64,000 bases of DNA. Source: Mycobacterium sp. ITM-2016-00316. GTDB lineage: Bacteria > Actinomycetota > Actinomycetes > Mycobacteriales > Mycobacteriaceae. The notes beneath the pieces were generated by a model. That model did not search any database. It was not told where the DNA came from and saw nothing but the letters and a program-made list of their open reading frames with translations. Shown piece by piece: positions 23,779-34,318 of this stretch. Each line of letters starts with the position of its first letter. Position 1 is the first letter of the stretch. The stretch is from contig NZ_CP134398.1 in the NCBI RefSeq assembly GCF_002968335.2, positions 4,650,001 through 4,714,000 of the forward strand, read 5' to 3'. Both the position numbers and the translations under genes were made by a program.

Positions 23779-25448
23779 TGTCCACGACCACCGCGGGGAT
23801 CCTGTTCCTCGTCGCACTCATCGCCGCGCTGGCGATCACGCATGTACCGCTCGGCGACTACATGTATCGGGTCTACAACAGCGACAAGCACTCTCGGGTG
23901 GAGCGTGGCATCTACCGCCTGATCGGCGCTGATCCCAAGGCCGAGCAGACCTGGGGCGCCTACGCGCGCAGCGTGCTCGCCTTCTCGGCCGTCGGCATCA
24001 TGTTCCTGTTCGTTCTGCAACTCCTGCAGGGCTCGCTGCCGCTGCACCTGAACGACCCCGGCACCGAAATGACACCGGCGCTGGCCTGGAACACCGCCGT
24101 CAGCTTCGTGACGAACACCAACTGGCAGGCCTACTCCGGGGAATCCACCCAGGGCCATCTGGTGCAGATGGCGGGCCTGACCGTGCAGAACTTCGTTTCC
24201 GCGTCGGTGGGCATGGCGGTCGCCATCACCTTCGTACGCGGCCTGGTCCGGCGCAGCACCGGCAACCTCGGCAATTTCTGGGTCGACCTGGTGCGCGGAA
24301 GCCTGCGAATCCTGTTGCCGCTCTCGATCATCGGTGCCATCGTGCTGATCGCCGGTGGCGTCATCCAGAACTTCGCCGTGCACGATCAGGTGATCGACAC
24401 CCTCGCCGGCGGTCAGCAGACCATCCCCGGTGGACCGGTCGCCAGCCAAGAGGTCATCAAGGAACTCGGCACCAACGGTGGAGGCTTCTACAACGCAAAC
24501 TCATCGCATCCGTTCGAGAACCCGACTACCTGGACGAACTGGATCGAAAACCTGTTGCTCCTGCTGATCCCGTTCGCACTTCCGCGCACCTTCGGCCGGA
24601 TGGTCGGCAGCAAGAAGCAGGGGTACTCCATCGTCGCGGTCATGAGCATCATCGCGACGCTGAGCGTGAGCCTGCTGATGTTCTTCCAGCTGCAGGCGCA
24701 CGGCACGGTGCCCACCGCGGTCGGCTCCGCGATGGAAGGTGTGGAACAGCGCTTCGGCGTCGCCAACTCGGCGGTCTTCGCCGCATCGACGACGCTCACC
24801 TCCACCGGTGCGGTGAACTCGTTCCACGATTCGTACACCAGCCTCGGCGGCATGGTCACGATGTTCAACATGCAACTCGGTGAGATCGCACCCGGAGGCG
24901 TCGGTTCCGGTCTCTACGGCATGTTGATCCTGGCCATCATCACCGTCTTCATCGCCGGCCTGATGGTCGGGCGGACACCGGAATACCTCGGCAAGAAGAT
25001 CACCCCACGTGAGATCAAGTTCGCCGCAGCGTATTTCCTCGTCACACCGCTGCTCGTGCTGACCGGCACCGCGCTGGCCATGGCCACACCCGGGCAGCGC
25101 GACGGCATGCTGAACACCGGGCCGCACGGGCTGTCGGAGGTGTTGTACGCCTTCACCTCGGCCTCGAACAACAACGGCTCGGCGTTCGCCGGCCTGTCGG
25201 TCAACACCGAGTGGTACAACACCGCGCTCGGTCTGGCGATGGTATTCGGCCGGTTCCTGCCGATCATCCTGGTGCTGGCCCTGGCCGGATCGTTTGCCGC
25301 CCAGGCTAGAACGCCCGATTCGGTCGGCACGCTGCCCACCCACCGCCCGCAGTTCGTCGGGCTGGTCGTCGGCGTCACGATGATCCTGGTCGCCCTGACC
25401 TTCCTGCCCATGCTCGCGCTCGGGCCCCTCGCTGAAGGAATTCACTGA
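23778..25448 (+). CDS. kdpA: KdpA, K+-translocating subunit
   Basis: 556 residues from GTG (TAGTG overlap with kdpF). About ten membrane helices and all four selectivity-filter-like loops are visible: [36 protein letters not shown] (by ends), [15 protein letters not shown] and [14 protein letters not shown]. KdpA forms the potassium channel part of the P-type ATPase complex KdpFABC, used for scavenging K+ at low supply. Full length for the family. Confidence 0.96.
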   Translation: MSTTTAGILFLVALIAALAITHVPLGDYMYRVYNSDKHSRVERGIYRLIGADPKAEQTWGAYARSVLAFSAVGIMFLFVLQLLQGSLPLHLNDPGTEMTPALAWNTAVSFVTNTNWQAYSGESTQGHLVQMAGLTVQNFVSASVGMAVAITFVRGLVRRSTGNLGNFWVDLVRGSLRILLPLSIIGAIVLIAGGVIQNFAVHDQVIDTLAGGQQTIPGGPVASQEVIKELGTNGGGFYNANSSHPFENPTTWTNWIENLLLLLIPFALPRTFGRMVGSKKQGYSIVAVMSIIATLSVSLLMFFQLQAHGTVPTAVGSAMEGVEQRFGVANSAVFAASTTLTSTGAVNSFHDSYTSLGGMVTMFNMQLGEIAPGGVGSGLYGMLILAIITVFIAGLMVGRTPEYLGKKITPREIKFAAAYFLVTPLLVLTGTALAMATPGQRDGMLNTGPHGLSEVLYAFTSASNNNGSAFAGLSVNTEWYNTALGLAMVFGRFLPIILVLALAGSFAAQARTPDSVGTLPTHRPQFVGLVVGVTMILVALTFLPMLALGPLAEGIH

Positions 25449-27574
25449 TGTCCACCGCCACCGTCAATCCGGCCGCCAACCCGGCCCCCAAGGCAACAAA
25501 GAAGTCCGTGCAGGGCGGCCTGCTCGACCCCCGCATGCTGTGGAAGTCGCTGCCGGACGCGCTGCGCAAGCTCGACCCGCGCACCCTGTGGCGCAATCCG
25601 GTCATGTTCATCGTCGAGATCGGCGCGGTATGGAGCACCGTCCTGGCCATCACCGACCCATCATGGTTCGCCTGGTTGATCGTCGGATGGCTCTGGCTGA
25701 CAGTGGTTTTCGCCAACCTGGCCGAAGCGGTGGCCGAAGGCCGTGGCAAGGCGCAGGCCGACAGTCTGCGCAAGGCGAAGACCGACACCCTGGCGCGGCG
25801 GCTCACCGCCTCCGGTGCCGAGGAACAGGTGGCCGCACCCTTGCTCCAGCAGGGTGACGTCGTGGTGGTCGAGGCCGGGCAGACGATTCCGGGCGACGGT
25901 GACGTCATCGAGGGCATTGCCTCGGTGGATGAGTCGGCGATCACCGGCGAATCCGCCCCCGTCGTGCGCGAATCCGGCGGCGACCGGTCCGCGGTGACCG
26001 GCGGCACCACCGTGCTCAGCGACCGCATCGTCGTGAAGATCACCCAGAAGCCCGGCGAGAGCTTCATCGACCGGATGATCGGACTCGTCGAGGGTGCGAA
26101 CCGGCAGAAGACCCCCAACGAGATCGCGCTGAACATCCTGCTGGCCTCGCTGAGCATCATCTTCGTCTTCGCCGTCGCCACGTTGCAGCCGCTGGCCATC
26201 TTCTCCAAGGCCAACAACCCGGGTGTCCCGGACTCGTTGTCCCTCAACGGCGATGGCATCACCGGCATCGTGATGGTCGCCCTGTTGGTCTGCCTGATCC
26301 CGACCACCATCGGTGCGCTGCTCTCCGCGATCGGCATCGCCGGGATGGACCGGTTGGTGCAACGCAATGTGCTGGCCATGTCGGGGCGGGCAGTCGAGGC
26401 CGCCGGTGACGTGAACACGCTGCTGCTGGACAAGACCGGCACCATCACGTTGGGCAACCGGCAGGCATCGGCATTCGTGCCACTGTCCGGCGTCACCCCT
26501 GAGGCGTTGGCGGACGCGGCCCAGCTGTCCAGCCTGGCCGACGAAACCCCCGAGGGCCGTTCCATCGTGGTGTTCGCCAAGCAGGAGTACGGGCTACGCG
26601 CCCGCACACCGGGCGAGCTCGACCACGCGATCTGGGTCGAGTTCAGCGCCACCACAAGGATGTCCGGTGTCGATATCGCCGGTCACAAGCTGCGCAAGGG
26701 CGCATCCAGTTCGGTGGCCGAGTGGATTCGCGCCGAGGGCGGCACCGTGCCAGATGAGCTCGGTGAGATCGTCGAGGCTGTCTCCACGGCCGGCGGTACA
26801 CCGCTGGCCGTCGGCGAGGTTCGGGACGGCACCGCGTCGGTGTTGGGCGTCATCCACCTCAAGGATGTGGTGAAGCAGGGCATGCGGGAGCGCTTCGACG
26901 AGATGCGCCGGATGGGTATCCGCACCGTCATGATCACCGGCGATAACCCGATGACCGCCAAGGCGATCGCGGACGAGGCCGGTGTCGACGACTTCCTGGC
27001 CGAGGCCACCCCCGAAGACAAGATGGCCCTGATCAAGAAGGAGCAGGCCGGCGGCAAGCTCGTCGCAATGACCGGCGACGGCACCAACGATGCACCCGCG
27101 TTGGCGCAGGCCGACGTCGGAGTGGCCATGAACACGGGGACCTCGGCGGCCAAAGAGGCCGGCAACATGGTGGATCTGGACTCCGACCCCACCAAGTTGA
27201 TCGAGATCGTCGAGATCGGCAAGCAACTGCTGATCACCCGCGGGGCACTGACCACATTCTCGATCGCCAACGACATCGCGAAGTACTTCGCCATCATCCC
27301 GGCGCTGTTCGTCGGGCTGTTCCCCGGCCTGGATCTGCTGAACGTGATGCGGCTGCACAGCCCGCAGTCGGCGATCCTGTCCGCGGTGATCTTCAACGCA
27401 CTGGTCATCATCGCGTTGATCCCGTTGTCGCTCAAGGGTGTGCGCTATACGCCGGCCAGTGCGTCGAAATTGTTGAGCCGCAACCTCTACATCTACGGCC
27501 TCGGCGGCATCATCGCACCGTTCATCGGCATCAAACTGATCGACCTGATCGTCCAACTCTTCCCGGGAATGTGA
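25448..27574 (+). CDS. kdpB: KdpB, P-type ATPase subunit
   Basis: 708 residues from ATG overlapping the kdpA stop (TGATG). The phosphorylation motif DKTGT starts at Asp328. Other P-type landmarks are [43 protein letters not shown], and [21 protein letters not shown] (by segments). It hydrolyses ATP and drives K+ through KdpA. Intact and of usual length. Confidence 0.96.
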   Translation: MSTATVNPAANPAPKATKKSVQGGLLDPRMLWKSLPDALRKLDPRTLWRNPVMFIVEIGAVWSTVLAITDPSWFAWLIVGWLWLTVVFANLAEAVAEGRGKAQADSLRKAKTDTLARRLTASGAEEQVAAPLLQQGDVVVVEAGQTIPGDGDVIEGIASVDESAITGESAPVVRESGGDRSAVTGGTTVLSDRIVVKITQKPGESFIDRMIGLVEGANRQKTPNEIALNILLASLSIIFVFAVATLQPLAIFSKANNPGVPDSLSLNGDGITGIVMVALLVCLIPTTIGALLSAIGIAGMDRLVQRNVLAMSGRAVEAAGDVNTLLLDKTGTITLGNRQASAFVPLSGVTPEALADAAQLSSLADETPEGRSIVVFAKQEYGLRARTPGELDHAIWVEFSATTRMSGVDIAGHKLRKGASSSVAEWIRAEGGTVPDELGEIVEAVSTAGGTPLAVGEVRDGTASVLGVIHLKDVVKQGMRERFDEMRRMGIRTVMITGDNPMTAKAIADEAGVDDFLAEATPEDKMALIKKEQAGGKLVAMTGDGTNDAPALAQADVGVAMNTGTSAAKEAGNMVDLDSDPTKLIEIVEIGKQLLITRGALTTFSIANDIAKYFAIIPALFVGLFPGLDLLNVMRLHSPQSAILSAVIFNALVIIALIPLSLKGVRYTPASASKLLSRNLYIYGLGGIIAPFIGIKLIDLIVQLFPGM

Positions 27575-27575
27575 C

Positions 27576-28469
27576 ATGAACTTCGCCAATACCCTCCGTC
27601 AGCACACCGCCGCGCTGCGCGCGCTGCTGGTGCTCACCCTGATCCTCGGCATCGCCTACCCGGTGTTCATCTGGCTGCTGGCCCAGCTGCCCGGCCTGAA
27701 GGACAAGGCCGACGGGTCGCTCATCGAGCTCGACGGAGCGCCGGTGGGCAGCAGCCTGATCGGGCAGCTCTACACCGACGCCGCCGGGAGTCCACTGCCG
27801 CAGTACTTCCAGTCCCGGCCGTCGGCGGCCGGCGACGGCTACGACCCGATGTCGACGAGCGCATCCAACCTCGGTCCGGAGGACATCGTCGACACCGCCG
27901 ATCGCACCAGCTTGCTGACCGATGTGTGCAGCCGCAGCCTGGCCGCCGGTGAACTCGACGGCGTCAGCGGGGCCCGGCCGTTCTGCACGGATTCCGGCGT
28001 GGGTGCCGTGCTGTCGGTGCTGGGCACCCGCGATGCCCGCGGCATCGTGACCAACCCGACCCGGGTCATCAGCGTCAACGAGCTCTGCCCCGCGGATACT
28101 GACCCCCGGGTCGCTTCGCTCCTGCCCTCCGGCCCGTTCATCGCCAACTACGAAGGGGTGGCCGTGGAATGCGCCGAACCCGGCGCCGACTACGCGACCG
28201 GCCAGATCGTCCCGATCCACGGTGACGTCCCTGTTGCGGCGGTGCCCGCCGACGCCGTCACCGCCAGCGGCAGCGGCCTGGACCCACACATCTCGCCGGA
28301 GTACGCGGCCCTGCAGGTGAACCGGGTCGCAGCGGCCCGCGGACTGACCCCCGCGCAGGTGCAGACCCTGGTCGCCGAGCACACCGACGGCCGCGCGCTG
28401 GGCTTCATGGGCGCACCGCGGGTCAACGTGTTGCAGCTCAACCTCGCACTCGACGGCCTAGGTGGATGA
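27576..28469 (+). CDS. kdpC: KdpC with an extra four-cysteine insertion
   Basis: 297 residues from ATG. The N-terminal membrane helix ([20 protein letters not shown]) and C-terminal core ([42 protein letters not shown]) are canonical KdpC. Typical KdpC is about 190 residues; here roughly residues 107-218 are extra, lying between SNLGPE and [12 protein letters not shown]. The insertion carries four Cys (118, 137, 171, 199) and should face the outside. I infer a disulfide-stabilised sub-domain. KdpC is the periplasmic-side stabilising subunit of the pump. Confidence 0.93.
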   Translation: MNFANTLRQHTAALRALLVLTLILGIAYPVFIWLLAQLPGLKDKADGSLIELDGAPVGSSLIGQLYTDAAGSPLPQYFQSRPSAAGDGYDPMSTSASNLGPEDIVDTADRTSLLTDVCSRSLAAGELDGVSGARPFCTDSGVGAVLSVLGTRDARGIVTNPTRVISVNELCPADTDPRVASLLPSGPFIANYEGVAVECAEPGADYATGQIVPIHGDVPVAAVPADAVTASGSGLDPHISPEYAALQVNRVAAARGLTPAQVQTLVAEHTDGRALGFMGAPRVNVLQLNLALDGLGG

Positions 28470-28476
28470 TGGGCAG

Positions 28477-30975
28477 GTGACCGACCGAGCGAAACGCGGG
28501 GAGCTGCGCATCTACCTGGGCGCGGCTCCCGGCGTCGGCAAGACCTTCGCCATGCTCGGCGAGGCGCACCGCCGCCTGGAACGGGGCACCGACCTGGTGG
28601 CCGCCGTCGTCGAGACCCACGGCCGCACGAAGACGGCCGAGTTGCTCGAGGGCATCGAGATCGTCCCGCCGCGGTACATCGAGTACCGCGGCGCCAGGTT
28701 CCCCGAACTCGACGTCGACGCGGTACTGGCCCGGCGGCCAGAGGTCGTCCTGGTCGACGAGCTGGCGCACACCAACACCCCGGGCAGCGCGAACGCGAAG
28801 CGCTGGCAGGACATCGAGGAGCTGCTGGCCGCGGGCATCACGGTGATCACCACCGTCAATGTCCAGCACCTGGAGAGCCTCAACGACGTGGTCGCGCAGA
28901 TCACCGGAGTCGAGCAGCAGGAGAAGGTGCCCGATGAGGTGGTGCGTGCCGCCGACCAGGTCGAACTGGTCGATATCACGCCGGAGGCCTTGCGGCGCAG
29001 ACTCTCCCACGGCAACGTGTACTCCCCCGAGCGCATCGACGCCGCCCTGTCGAACTACTTCCGGCGCGGAAACCTGACCGCGCTGCGCGAACTGGCGTTG
29101 TTGTGGCTGGCCGATCAGGTCGACGCCGCGTTGGCAAAGTACCGCTCCGACAACCAGATCACCGCGACCTGGGAGGCCCGCGAGCGCGTCGTCGTCGCGG
29201 TCACCGGGGGCCGGGAATCCGAGACCCTGGTGCGCCGCGCCTCGCGGATCGCCTCGAAATCCAGTGCGGAACTGATGATCGTGCACGTGGTGCGCGGTGA
29301 CGGTCTGGCCGGGGTGTCGGCACCGATGATGGGCAACGTCCGCGATCTTGCCGCCAGTCTCGGCGCGACGCTGCACACCGTCGTCGGCGACAACGTGCCG
29401 GCCGCGCTGCTCGACTTCGCCCGCGATATGAACGCCACCCAACTCGTGGTCGGCACGTCACGCAGGTCCCGGTGGGCGCGCATCTTCGACGAGGGCATCG
29501 GCGCGACCGTGGTACAGAACTCGTCGAGCATCGACGTGCACATGGTCACCCACGACGAGGCGGGTCGCGGATCGGCGCGACGAACCCCCAAACCGTGGCA
29601 ACGCTTCGCACTTTCGTGGCTGGCCGCGGTGCTGGTGCCGACGGCGCTGTGCGCGCTGACCGTGCTGCTGCTCGACCCGTACCTCGGCCTCAGCGGTGAG
29701 AGCGCACTGTTCTTCATCGGCGTGCTCGCGGTCGCGCTGCTCGGTGGTGTGGCGCCGGCAGCGTTGTCGGCGGTGCTGTCGGGCCTGCTGCTCAACTACT
29801 TCCTGGCCGAACCGCGGCACACCTTCACCATCTCCGAACCGGACAGCGCGATCACCATCGCCGTGCTGGGCATGATCGCGGTCGCCGTCGCGGCCCTGGT
29901 CGACGGCGCGGCCAAGCGCGCCCGCGAGGCCCGGCGCGCCTCCCAGGAGGCCGAATTGCTGGCGCACTTCGCGGGTTCGGTGCTGCGCGGCGCCGACCCG
30001 GCCGCCCTGCTGGAGCGGGTGCGAGAGGTGTATTCCCAGGGCTCGGTCAGCCTGCTGCGCGAACACGCCGGGGACGCCGAGGTGGTCGCGTGCGCCGGCT
30101 CGGACCCGTGTGTGACCGTCGACAGCGCCGACACCGCCATCGAGGCCGGCGATGAGGAGTTCTGGCTGCTCCTTTCCGGCCGCCGGCTGGCCGCCCGCGA
30201 CCGCCGGGTGCTCGGCGCCGTGGCCAGGCAGGCCGCCGGACTGGTGCGGCAGCGCGAACTGATCGAAGAGGCCGGCCAGGCCGAGGCGATCGCGCGGGCC
30301 GACGAACTGCGCCGGTCGCTGCTTTCGGCGGTCAGCCATGATCTGCGCACACCGCTGGCCGCCGCCAAGGCCGCGGTGTCCAGCCTGCGCAGTGAGGATG
30401 TGGGCTTCTCCGCCGAAGACACCGCCGAACTGCTGGCCACCGTCGAGGAATCCGTCGATCAGCTGACCGCGCTGGTGGGCAATCTGCTGGACTCGTCGCG
30501 GTTGGCCGCCGGTGTGGTCCGTCCGGAGCTGCGCCGGGTCTATCTGGAGGAGGCGGTCCAGCGGGCCCTGCTGGGAATCAGCAGGCGGACAACCGAGTTG
30601 GTGGACAGAGTGAAGGTCGATGTCGGTGACGCGGTGGCGCTGGCCGACGCCGGACTGTTGGAGCGGGTGCTGGTGAACGTCATCGACAATGCGCTGCGCT
30701 ACGCACCCGCCAGCCTGGTGCGGGTCAATGCGGGACGGGTGGGCGACCGGGTGTTGATCAACGTCGTCGACGAGGGCCCGGGTATCCCGCGCGGCGCCGA
30801 GGAGCAGTTGTTCGCGCCGTTCCAGCGTCTCGGCGATCAGGACAACACCACCGGGGTCGGGCTGGGCCTGTCGGTGGCCAGCGGCTTCGTCGCCGCCATG
30901 GGCGGGACGATCGCGGCCAATGACACCCCCGGCGGCGGGCTGACCGTCGTGATCGACCTGGCGGCACCGCAATGA
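28477..30975 (+). CDS. kdpD: KdpD, full-length sensor histidine kinase
   Basis: 832 residues from GTG 28477; an in-frame GTG at 28462 overlaps kdpC and is less likely because the paralogue at 31675 has its GTG at the same place after a conserved GGATGATGG-CAG leader. Domains: KdpD N-terminal Walker A (GAAPGVGKTFAM), USP-like domain (VVVAVTGGRESETLVRRA), four membrane helices (about 390-490), GAF-like region, then DHp with His621 (AVSHDLRTPL) and an ATPase domain (NVIDNALRYAP, DEGPGIP, GVGLGLSVASGF). It senses K+ limitation and phosphorylates KdpE. Confidence 0.95.
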   Translation: MTDRAKRGELRIYLGAAPGVGKTFAMLGEAHRRLERGTDLVAAVVETHGRTKTAELLEGIEIVPPRYIEYRGARFPELDVDAVLARRPEVVLVDELAHTNTPGSANAKRWQDIEELLAAGITVITTVNVQHLESLNDVVAQITGVEQQEKVPDEVVRAADQVELVDITPEALRRRLSHGNVYSPERIDAALSNYFRRGNLTALRELALLWLADQVDAALAKYRSDNQITATWEARERVVVAVTGGRESETLVRRASRIASKSSAELMIVHVVRGDGLAGVSAPMMGNVRDLAASLGATLHTVVGDNVPAALLDFARDMNATQLVVGTSRRSRWARIFDEGIGATVVQNSSSIDVHMVTHDEAGRGSARRTPKPWQRFALSWLAAVLVPTALCALTVLLLDPYLGLSGESALFFIGVLAVALLGGVAPAALSAVLSGLLLNYFLAEPRHTFTISEPDSAITIAVLGMIAVAVAALVDGAAKRAREARRASQEAELLAHFAGSVLRGADPAALLERVREVYSQGSVSLLREHAGDAEVVACAGSDPCVTVDSADTAIEAGDEEFWLLLSGRRLAARDRRVLGAVARQAAGLVRQRELIEEAGQAEAIARADELRRSLLSAVSHDLRTPLAAAKAAVSSLRSEDVGFSAEDTAELLATVEESVDQLTALVGNLLDSSRLAAGVVRPELRRVYLEEAVQRALLGISRRTTELVDRVKVDVGDAVALADAGLLERVLVNVIDNALRYAPASLVRVNAGRVGDRVLINVVDEGPGIPRGAEEQLFAPFQRLGDQDNTTGVGLGLSVASGFVAAMGGTIAANDTPGGGLTVVIDLAAPQ

Positions 30976-31652
30976 CTCGCGTCCTGGTGATCGACGACGA
31001 ACCGCAGATTCTGCGGGCACTGCGGATCAACCTGTCGGTACGCGGCTACGAGGTGACCACCGCAGCCACCGGCGCCGAGGCGCTGCGCGCGGCCGCCGAC
31101 CACCGGCCCGATGTGGTGATCCTGGATCTCGGCCTGCCCGACATCTCCGGTATCGAGGTGCTCGCCGGGCTGCGCGGCTGGCTGACCGTGCCGGTGATCG
31201 TGCTCTCGGCGCGTACCGATTCCTCGGACAAGGTGGAGGCACTCGACGCCGGCGCGGACGACTACGTCACCAAACCCTTCGGTATGGACGAGTTCCTGGC
31301 CCGGCTGCGGGCGGCGGTACGGCGCGCCAGCAGTACCACCGAGGACGATCAACCCGTCATCGAAACCTCGTCGTTCACCGTCGATCTGGCCGCCAAAAAG
31401 GTCACCAAGAGCGGTGTCGAGGTGCATCTGACCCCCACCGAGTGGGGGATGTTGGAGATGCTGGTGCGCCACCGCGGAAAGCTGGTCGGCCGCGAGGAAC
31501 TCCTCAAGGAGGTGTGGGGCCCCTCCTACGCCAAGGAGACCCACTATCTGCGGGTATACCTGGCGCAACTGCGGCGCAAGCTCGAAGTCGACCCGTCGCA
31601 CCCCAAGCATCTGATCACCGAGGCCGGGATGGGATACCGCTTCCAGGAGTAG
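30972..31652 (+). CDS. kdpE: KdpE response regulator
   Basis: 226 residues from ATG overlapping the kdpD stop (ATGA). Receiver domain with acidic pocket (VIDDEPQI), phospho-acceptor Asp in VVILDLGLPD and Lys in YVTKPFGMDEFL; OmpR/PhoB-type winged helix with LTPTEWGMLEMLVRHRGKLVGREELLKEVWG and the final HYLRVYLAQLRRKLE (by ends). Activates the kdp operon on K+ starvation. Confidence 0.95.
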   Translation: MTRVLVIDDEPQILRALRINLSVRGYEVTTAATGAEALRAAADHRPDVVILDLGLPDISGIEVLAGLRGWLTVPVIVLSARTDSSDKVEALDAGADDYVTKPFGMDEFLARLRAAVRRASSTTEDDQPVIETSSFTVDLAAKKVTKSGVEVHLTPTEWGMLEMLVRHRGKLVGREELLKEVWGPSYAKETHYLRVYLAQLRRKLEVDPSHPKHLITEAGMGYRFQE

Positions 31653-31674
31653 GTCCGCGAGGGATGATGGTCAG

Positions 31675-33453
31675 GTGAGCATCCTCGGCCGCAAACGCGC
31701 AGACCTGCGCATCTACCTGGGCGCGGCTCCCGGGGTGGGCAAGACCTATTCGATGCTCGCCGAGGCGCACCGCAGGATGGAACGCGGCACCGATGTGGTC
31801 GCCGCCGTGATCGACACGCACGGCCGCCGCAAGACCGCTCAGCAGCTCGCGGGCATCGAGGTGATCCCGCCGACGTACATCGAGCAGGACGGCACCCGGT
31901 ATCCCGAACTCGACGTCGACGCGGTGCTGGCCCGGCGGCCCCAGGTCGTCCTCGTCGACGAGTTGGCCCATACCAATACCCCGGGCAGCCGCAACGCCCA
32001 CCGCTGGCAGGACGTGGAGGTCTTCCTCAACGCCGGTATCACGGTGATCACCACCGTCAACGTCCAGCACCTCGAAAGCCTCAACGACGTGGTCAGCCAC
32101 ATCACCGGCACCGCTCAGGCCGAACGTGTCCCCGACGAGTTCGTCCGCGCCGCAGACCAGATCGAGCTGGTCGACATCACACCGGAAGCGTTGCGGCGCA
32201 GGCTGGCTCACGGCAACGTGTACCCGGCCGAGCAGGCCGCCGCCGCGATGGAGGACTACTTCCGACCCGGCAACCTCACTGCCCTGCGGCAACTGGCACT
32301 GCTGTGGCTGGCCGATCAGGTCGACACCGCGCTGGCCAAATACCGCACCGACAAGAACATCACCGACACCTGGGAAGCCCGCGAACGTGTGGTGGTCGCG
32401 GTGTCCGGTGGCCCGGAGTCCGAGACCCTGGTGCGGCGCGCATCGCGGATCGCGTCCCGGTCCGGCGCGGACCTGAAGGTGGTGCACGTCATTCAGGGCG
32501 ATGGGTTGATCGCGATCTCGCCGCAGCAGAAGAAGGTCGTCCGTGAACTCGCGGCCAGCCTCGGCGCGACGATGCACACCGTCGTCGGCGACGACGTCGC
32601 CACCACCCTGCTCGATTTCGCGCGCAGCAACAACGCCACCCAGGTGGTGATCGGCACGTCACGCCGGTCGCGATGGGCCCGGATGTTCGAGGAGGGTATC
32701 GGCGCGCAGGTCATCGAGCAGTCCGGCAATGTCGACGTGCACATGGTCACCCACCCCGAGGCGCACGCCGGTATCTCGTGGTCGCGGCAGTCGACGGTGC
32801 GGCGGCGGGTCCTGTCATGGCTTGTCGCCCTGGTCATTCCGGCGTCGATCTGTGCGGTGACGACCCGGCTGCCCGACGGCCTGCTGGGCATCGGGGGGCA
32901 GAGCGCGCTGTTCTTCACCGGCGTGCTGGCGGTGGCGCTGATCGGCGGCCTGGGCCCGGCCGTGCTGTGCGCCCTGTTGTCGGGTCTGCTGCTCACCTAC
33001 TTCCTGGTGAGTCCGGTGCACAGCTTCACGGTCTACGACGCCGACAGCGTCGTCACCGTGCTGGTGCTGCTGCTGGTCGCGGTGGCCGTCGCTGCACTGG
33101 TGGACCGGACCGCCCGCCGCGCCGCCGAGGCGCGCCGTGCCGCACAGGAGGCCGAGCTGCTGGCGCTGTTCGCCGACTCCGCGCTGCGTGACGCGGATCT
33201 GACCCTGCTGCTCGACCGGCTCCGGGAGACGTATTCCCAACGGGCGGTGAGCATCCTGGCGGCCGAGGGCACGCTGTTGGCCTCCGTCGGCCCGGATCCG
33301 TGCGCGGACGTGGATGCCGCCGACACCGCGATAGAGGTGGGCGATCACGAGTTCTGGATGTTGATGGCCGGGCGGACGCTGACCGCCCGGGACCGGCGGG
33401 TTCTCGGTGCCGTCGCCGAACAGGCGGTGGCGATGCTCCCCCAGCGGCACTGA
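31675..33453 (+). CDS. KdpD paralogue lacking the histidine-kinase core
   Basis: 592 residues from GTG 31675. It parallels KdpD from the Walker A segment (GAAPGVGKTYSM) through the USP domain (VVVAVSGGPESETLVRRA), four membrane helices and the GAF-like part (VGPDPCADVDAADTAIEVGDHEFWML), ending at AVAEQAVAMLPQRH just where KdpD continues into its dimerisation/His domain. There is therefore no phospho-acceptor His and no ATPase domain. The leaders of both genes share GGATGATGG(G/T)CAGGTGA, indicating local duplication. A modulator, decoy or co-sensor of KdpD is likely; decay is the alternative, but the frame is clean. Confidence 0.88.
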   Translation: MSILGRKRADLRIYLGAAPGVGKTYSMLAEAHRRMERGTDVVAAVIDTHGRRKTAQQLAGIEVIPPTYIEQDGTRYPELDVDAVLARRPQVVLVDELAHTNTPGSRNAHRWQDVEVFLNAGITVITTVNVQHLESLNDVVSHITGTAQAERVPDEFVRAADQIELVDITPEALRRRLAHGNVYPAEQAAAAMEDYFRPGNLTALRQLALLWLADQVDTALAKYRTDKNITDTWEARERVVVAVSGGPESETLVRRASRIASRSGADLKVVHVIQGDGLIAISPQQKKVVRELAASLGATMHTVVGDDVATTLLDFARSNNATQVVIGTSRRSRWARMFEEGIGAQVIEQSGNVDVHMVTHPEAHAGISWSRQSTVRRRVLSWLVALVIPASICAVTTRLPDGLLGIGGQSALFFTGVLAVALIGGLGPAVLCALLSGLLLTYFLVSPVHSFTVYDADSVVTVLVLLLVAVAVAALVDRTARRAAEARRAAQEAELLALFADSALRDADLTLLLDRLRETYSQRAVSILAAEGTLLASVGPDPCADVDAADTAIEVGDHEFWMLMAGRTLTARDRRVLGAVAEQAVAMLPQRH

Positions 33454-33454
33454 G

Positions 33455-34294
33455 TCAGTCGGCATAGCGGGCGGCGAAGGCTCCCGGCGTCATGCCGGTG
33501 ACCCGCCGGAAATCCCGGCTCAGATGCGCCTCGTCGGCGTAGCCGAGATCGGCCGCGAGCGCCGCGATCGTCGTCGCACCGGTGCGCAACCGCCACGTCG
33601 CGTCCTGGATGCGGCGGCGGCGCACCAGCCACTTCGGGGTGAGCCCCACCCGGTGCCGGATCAGCCGCTGCAGGGAGCGCTCACCGATGGCGAAGCGCGC
33701 GCAGACATCGGCGACGCGGTTCACCTCCGGGTTGTCCTCCACATAGGAGACGACCTCGTTGACCAGCAGACCCTGCCCGTCGACCGGCAGATAGCCGCGC
33801 AGGAAGTCGTGGTAGTGCTCGACCACGGCTGATTGCGTCTGCGCCGCAACGGGATCGGATGCCATGGTCGTCCGGATCTGCTCGGCCAGCACAACACCCG
33901 CCGCGCCGAGCACCTCCGCCACCTCGACATGGCCATCGGTCCATCGGGTCACCTCCCCGCCGGTGAGCAGTGTCCCGGCCGCCGGCTCGAACATCACACC
34001 GGCCGCCCAGCCGTCACCGCTCAGCGGGGTGCCCGTCAGCCCCGTCGCCGGACCGTAGAACCGGGCGTAATCCGCGGTGACGACCAGCAGACACACCGGG
34101 TACTGCAGCACCCGCTGGGTGTAGACCTCCCCGGGCGGTACCTGCCAGACCGGCAGCCAGAACCGCCGGATCAACCCGGCGAACTCGGGACTCGCCACCG
34201 GCCGTGACATGTGGATGGCGGCCCGGTGCGCCGGGTCGAGCAGGTGGGCGGGCTCGGCCGCAACGGAGTTGTCGGGTTTGTCCAATGCACCCAC
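33455..34294 (-). CDS. AraC-family regulator
   Basis: About 279 residues from GTG 34294. The N-terminal part (LIRRFWLPVWQVPPGEVYTQRVLQYPVCLLVV region) is the DUF6597-type sensing domain; the C-terminal double helix-turn-helix reads NRVADVCARFAIGERSLQRLIRHRVGLTPKW and TIAALAADLGYADEAHLSRDFRRVTGMTPGAF (by ends). Divergent from the DinB-like gene 24 bases away, which is its likely target. Ends two bases from the convergent KdpD paralogue. Confidence 0.82.
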   Translation of the reverse strand: MGALDKPDNSVAAEPAHLLDPAHRAAIHMSRPVASPEFAGLIRRFWLPVWQVPPGEVYTQRVLQYPVCLLVVTADYARFYGPATGLTGTPLSGDGWAAGVMFEPAAGTLLTGGEVTRWTDGHVEVAEVLGAAGVVLAEQIRTTMASDPVAAQTQSAVVEHYHDFLRGYLPVDGQGLLVNEVVSYVEDNPEVNRVADVCARFAIGERSLQRLIRHRVGLTPKWLVRRRRIQDATWRLRTGATTIAALAADLGYADEAHLSRDFRRVTGMTPGAFAARYAD

Positions 34295-34318
34295 CGTCTC
34301 GCTGCCTAGTGTCGGCTC

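Noticed and set aside
31675..33453. Second KdpD taken as a sequencing frameshift of a full kinase
   Set aside because: No kinase-domain coding sequence follows in any frame before the convergent AraC gene, whose stop lies two bases beyond, so it is not a broken full-length gene at this locus.
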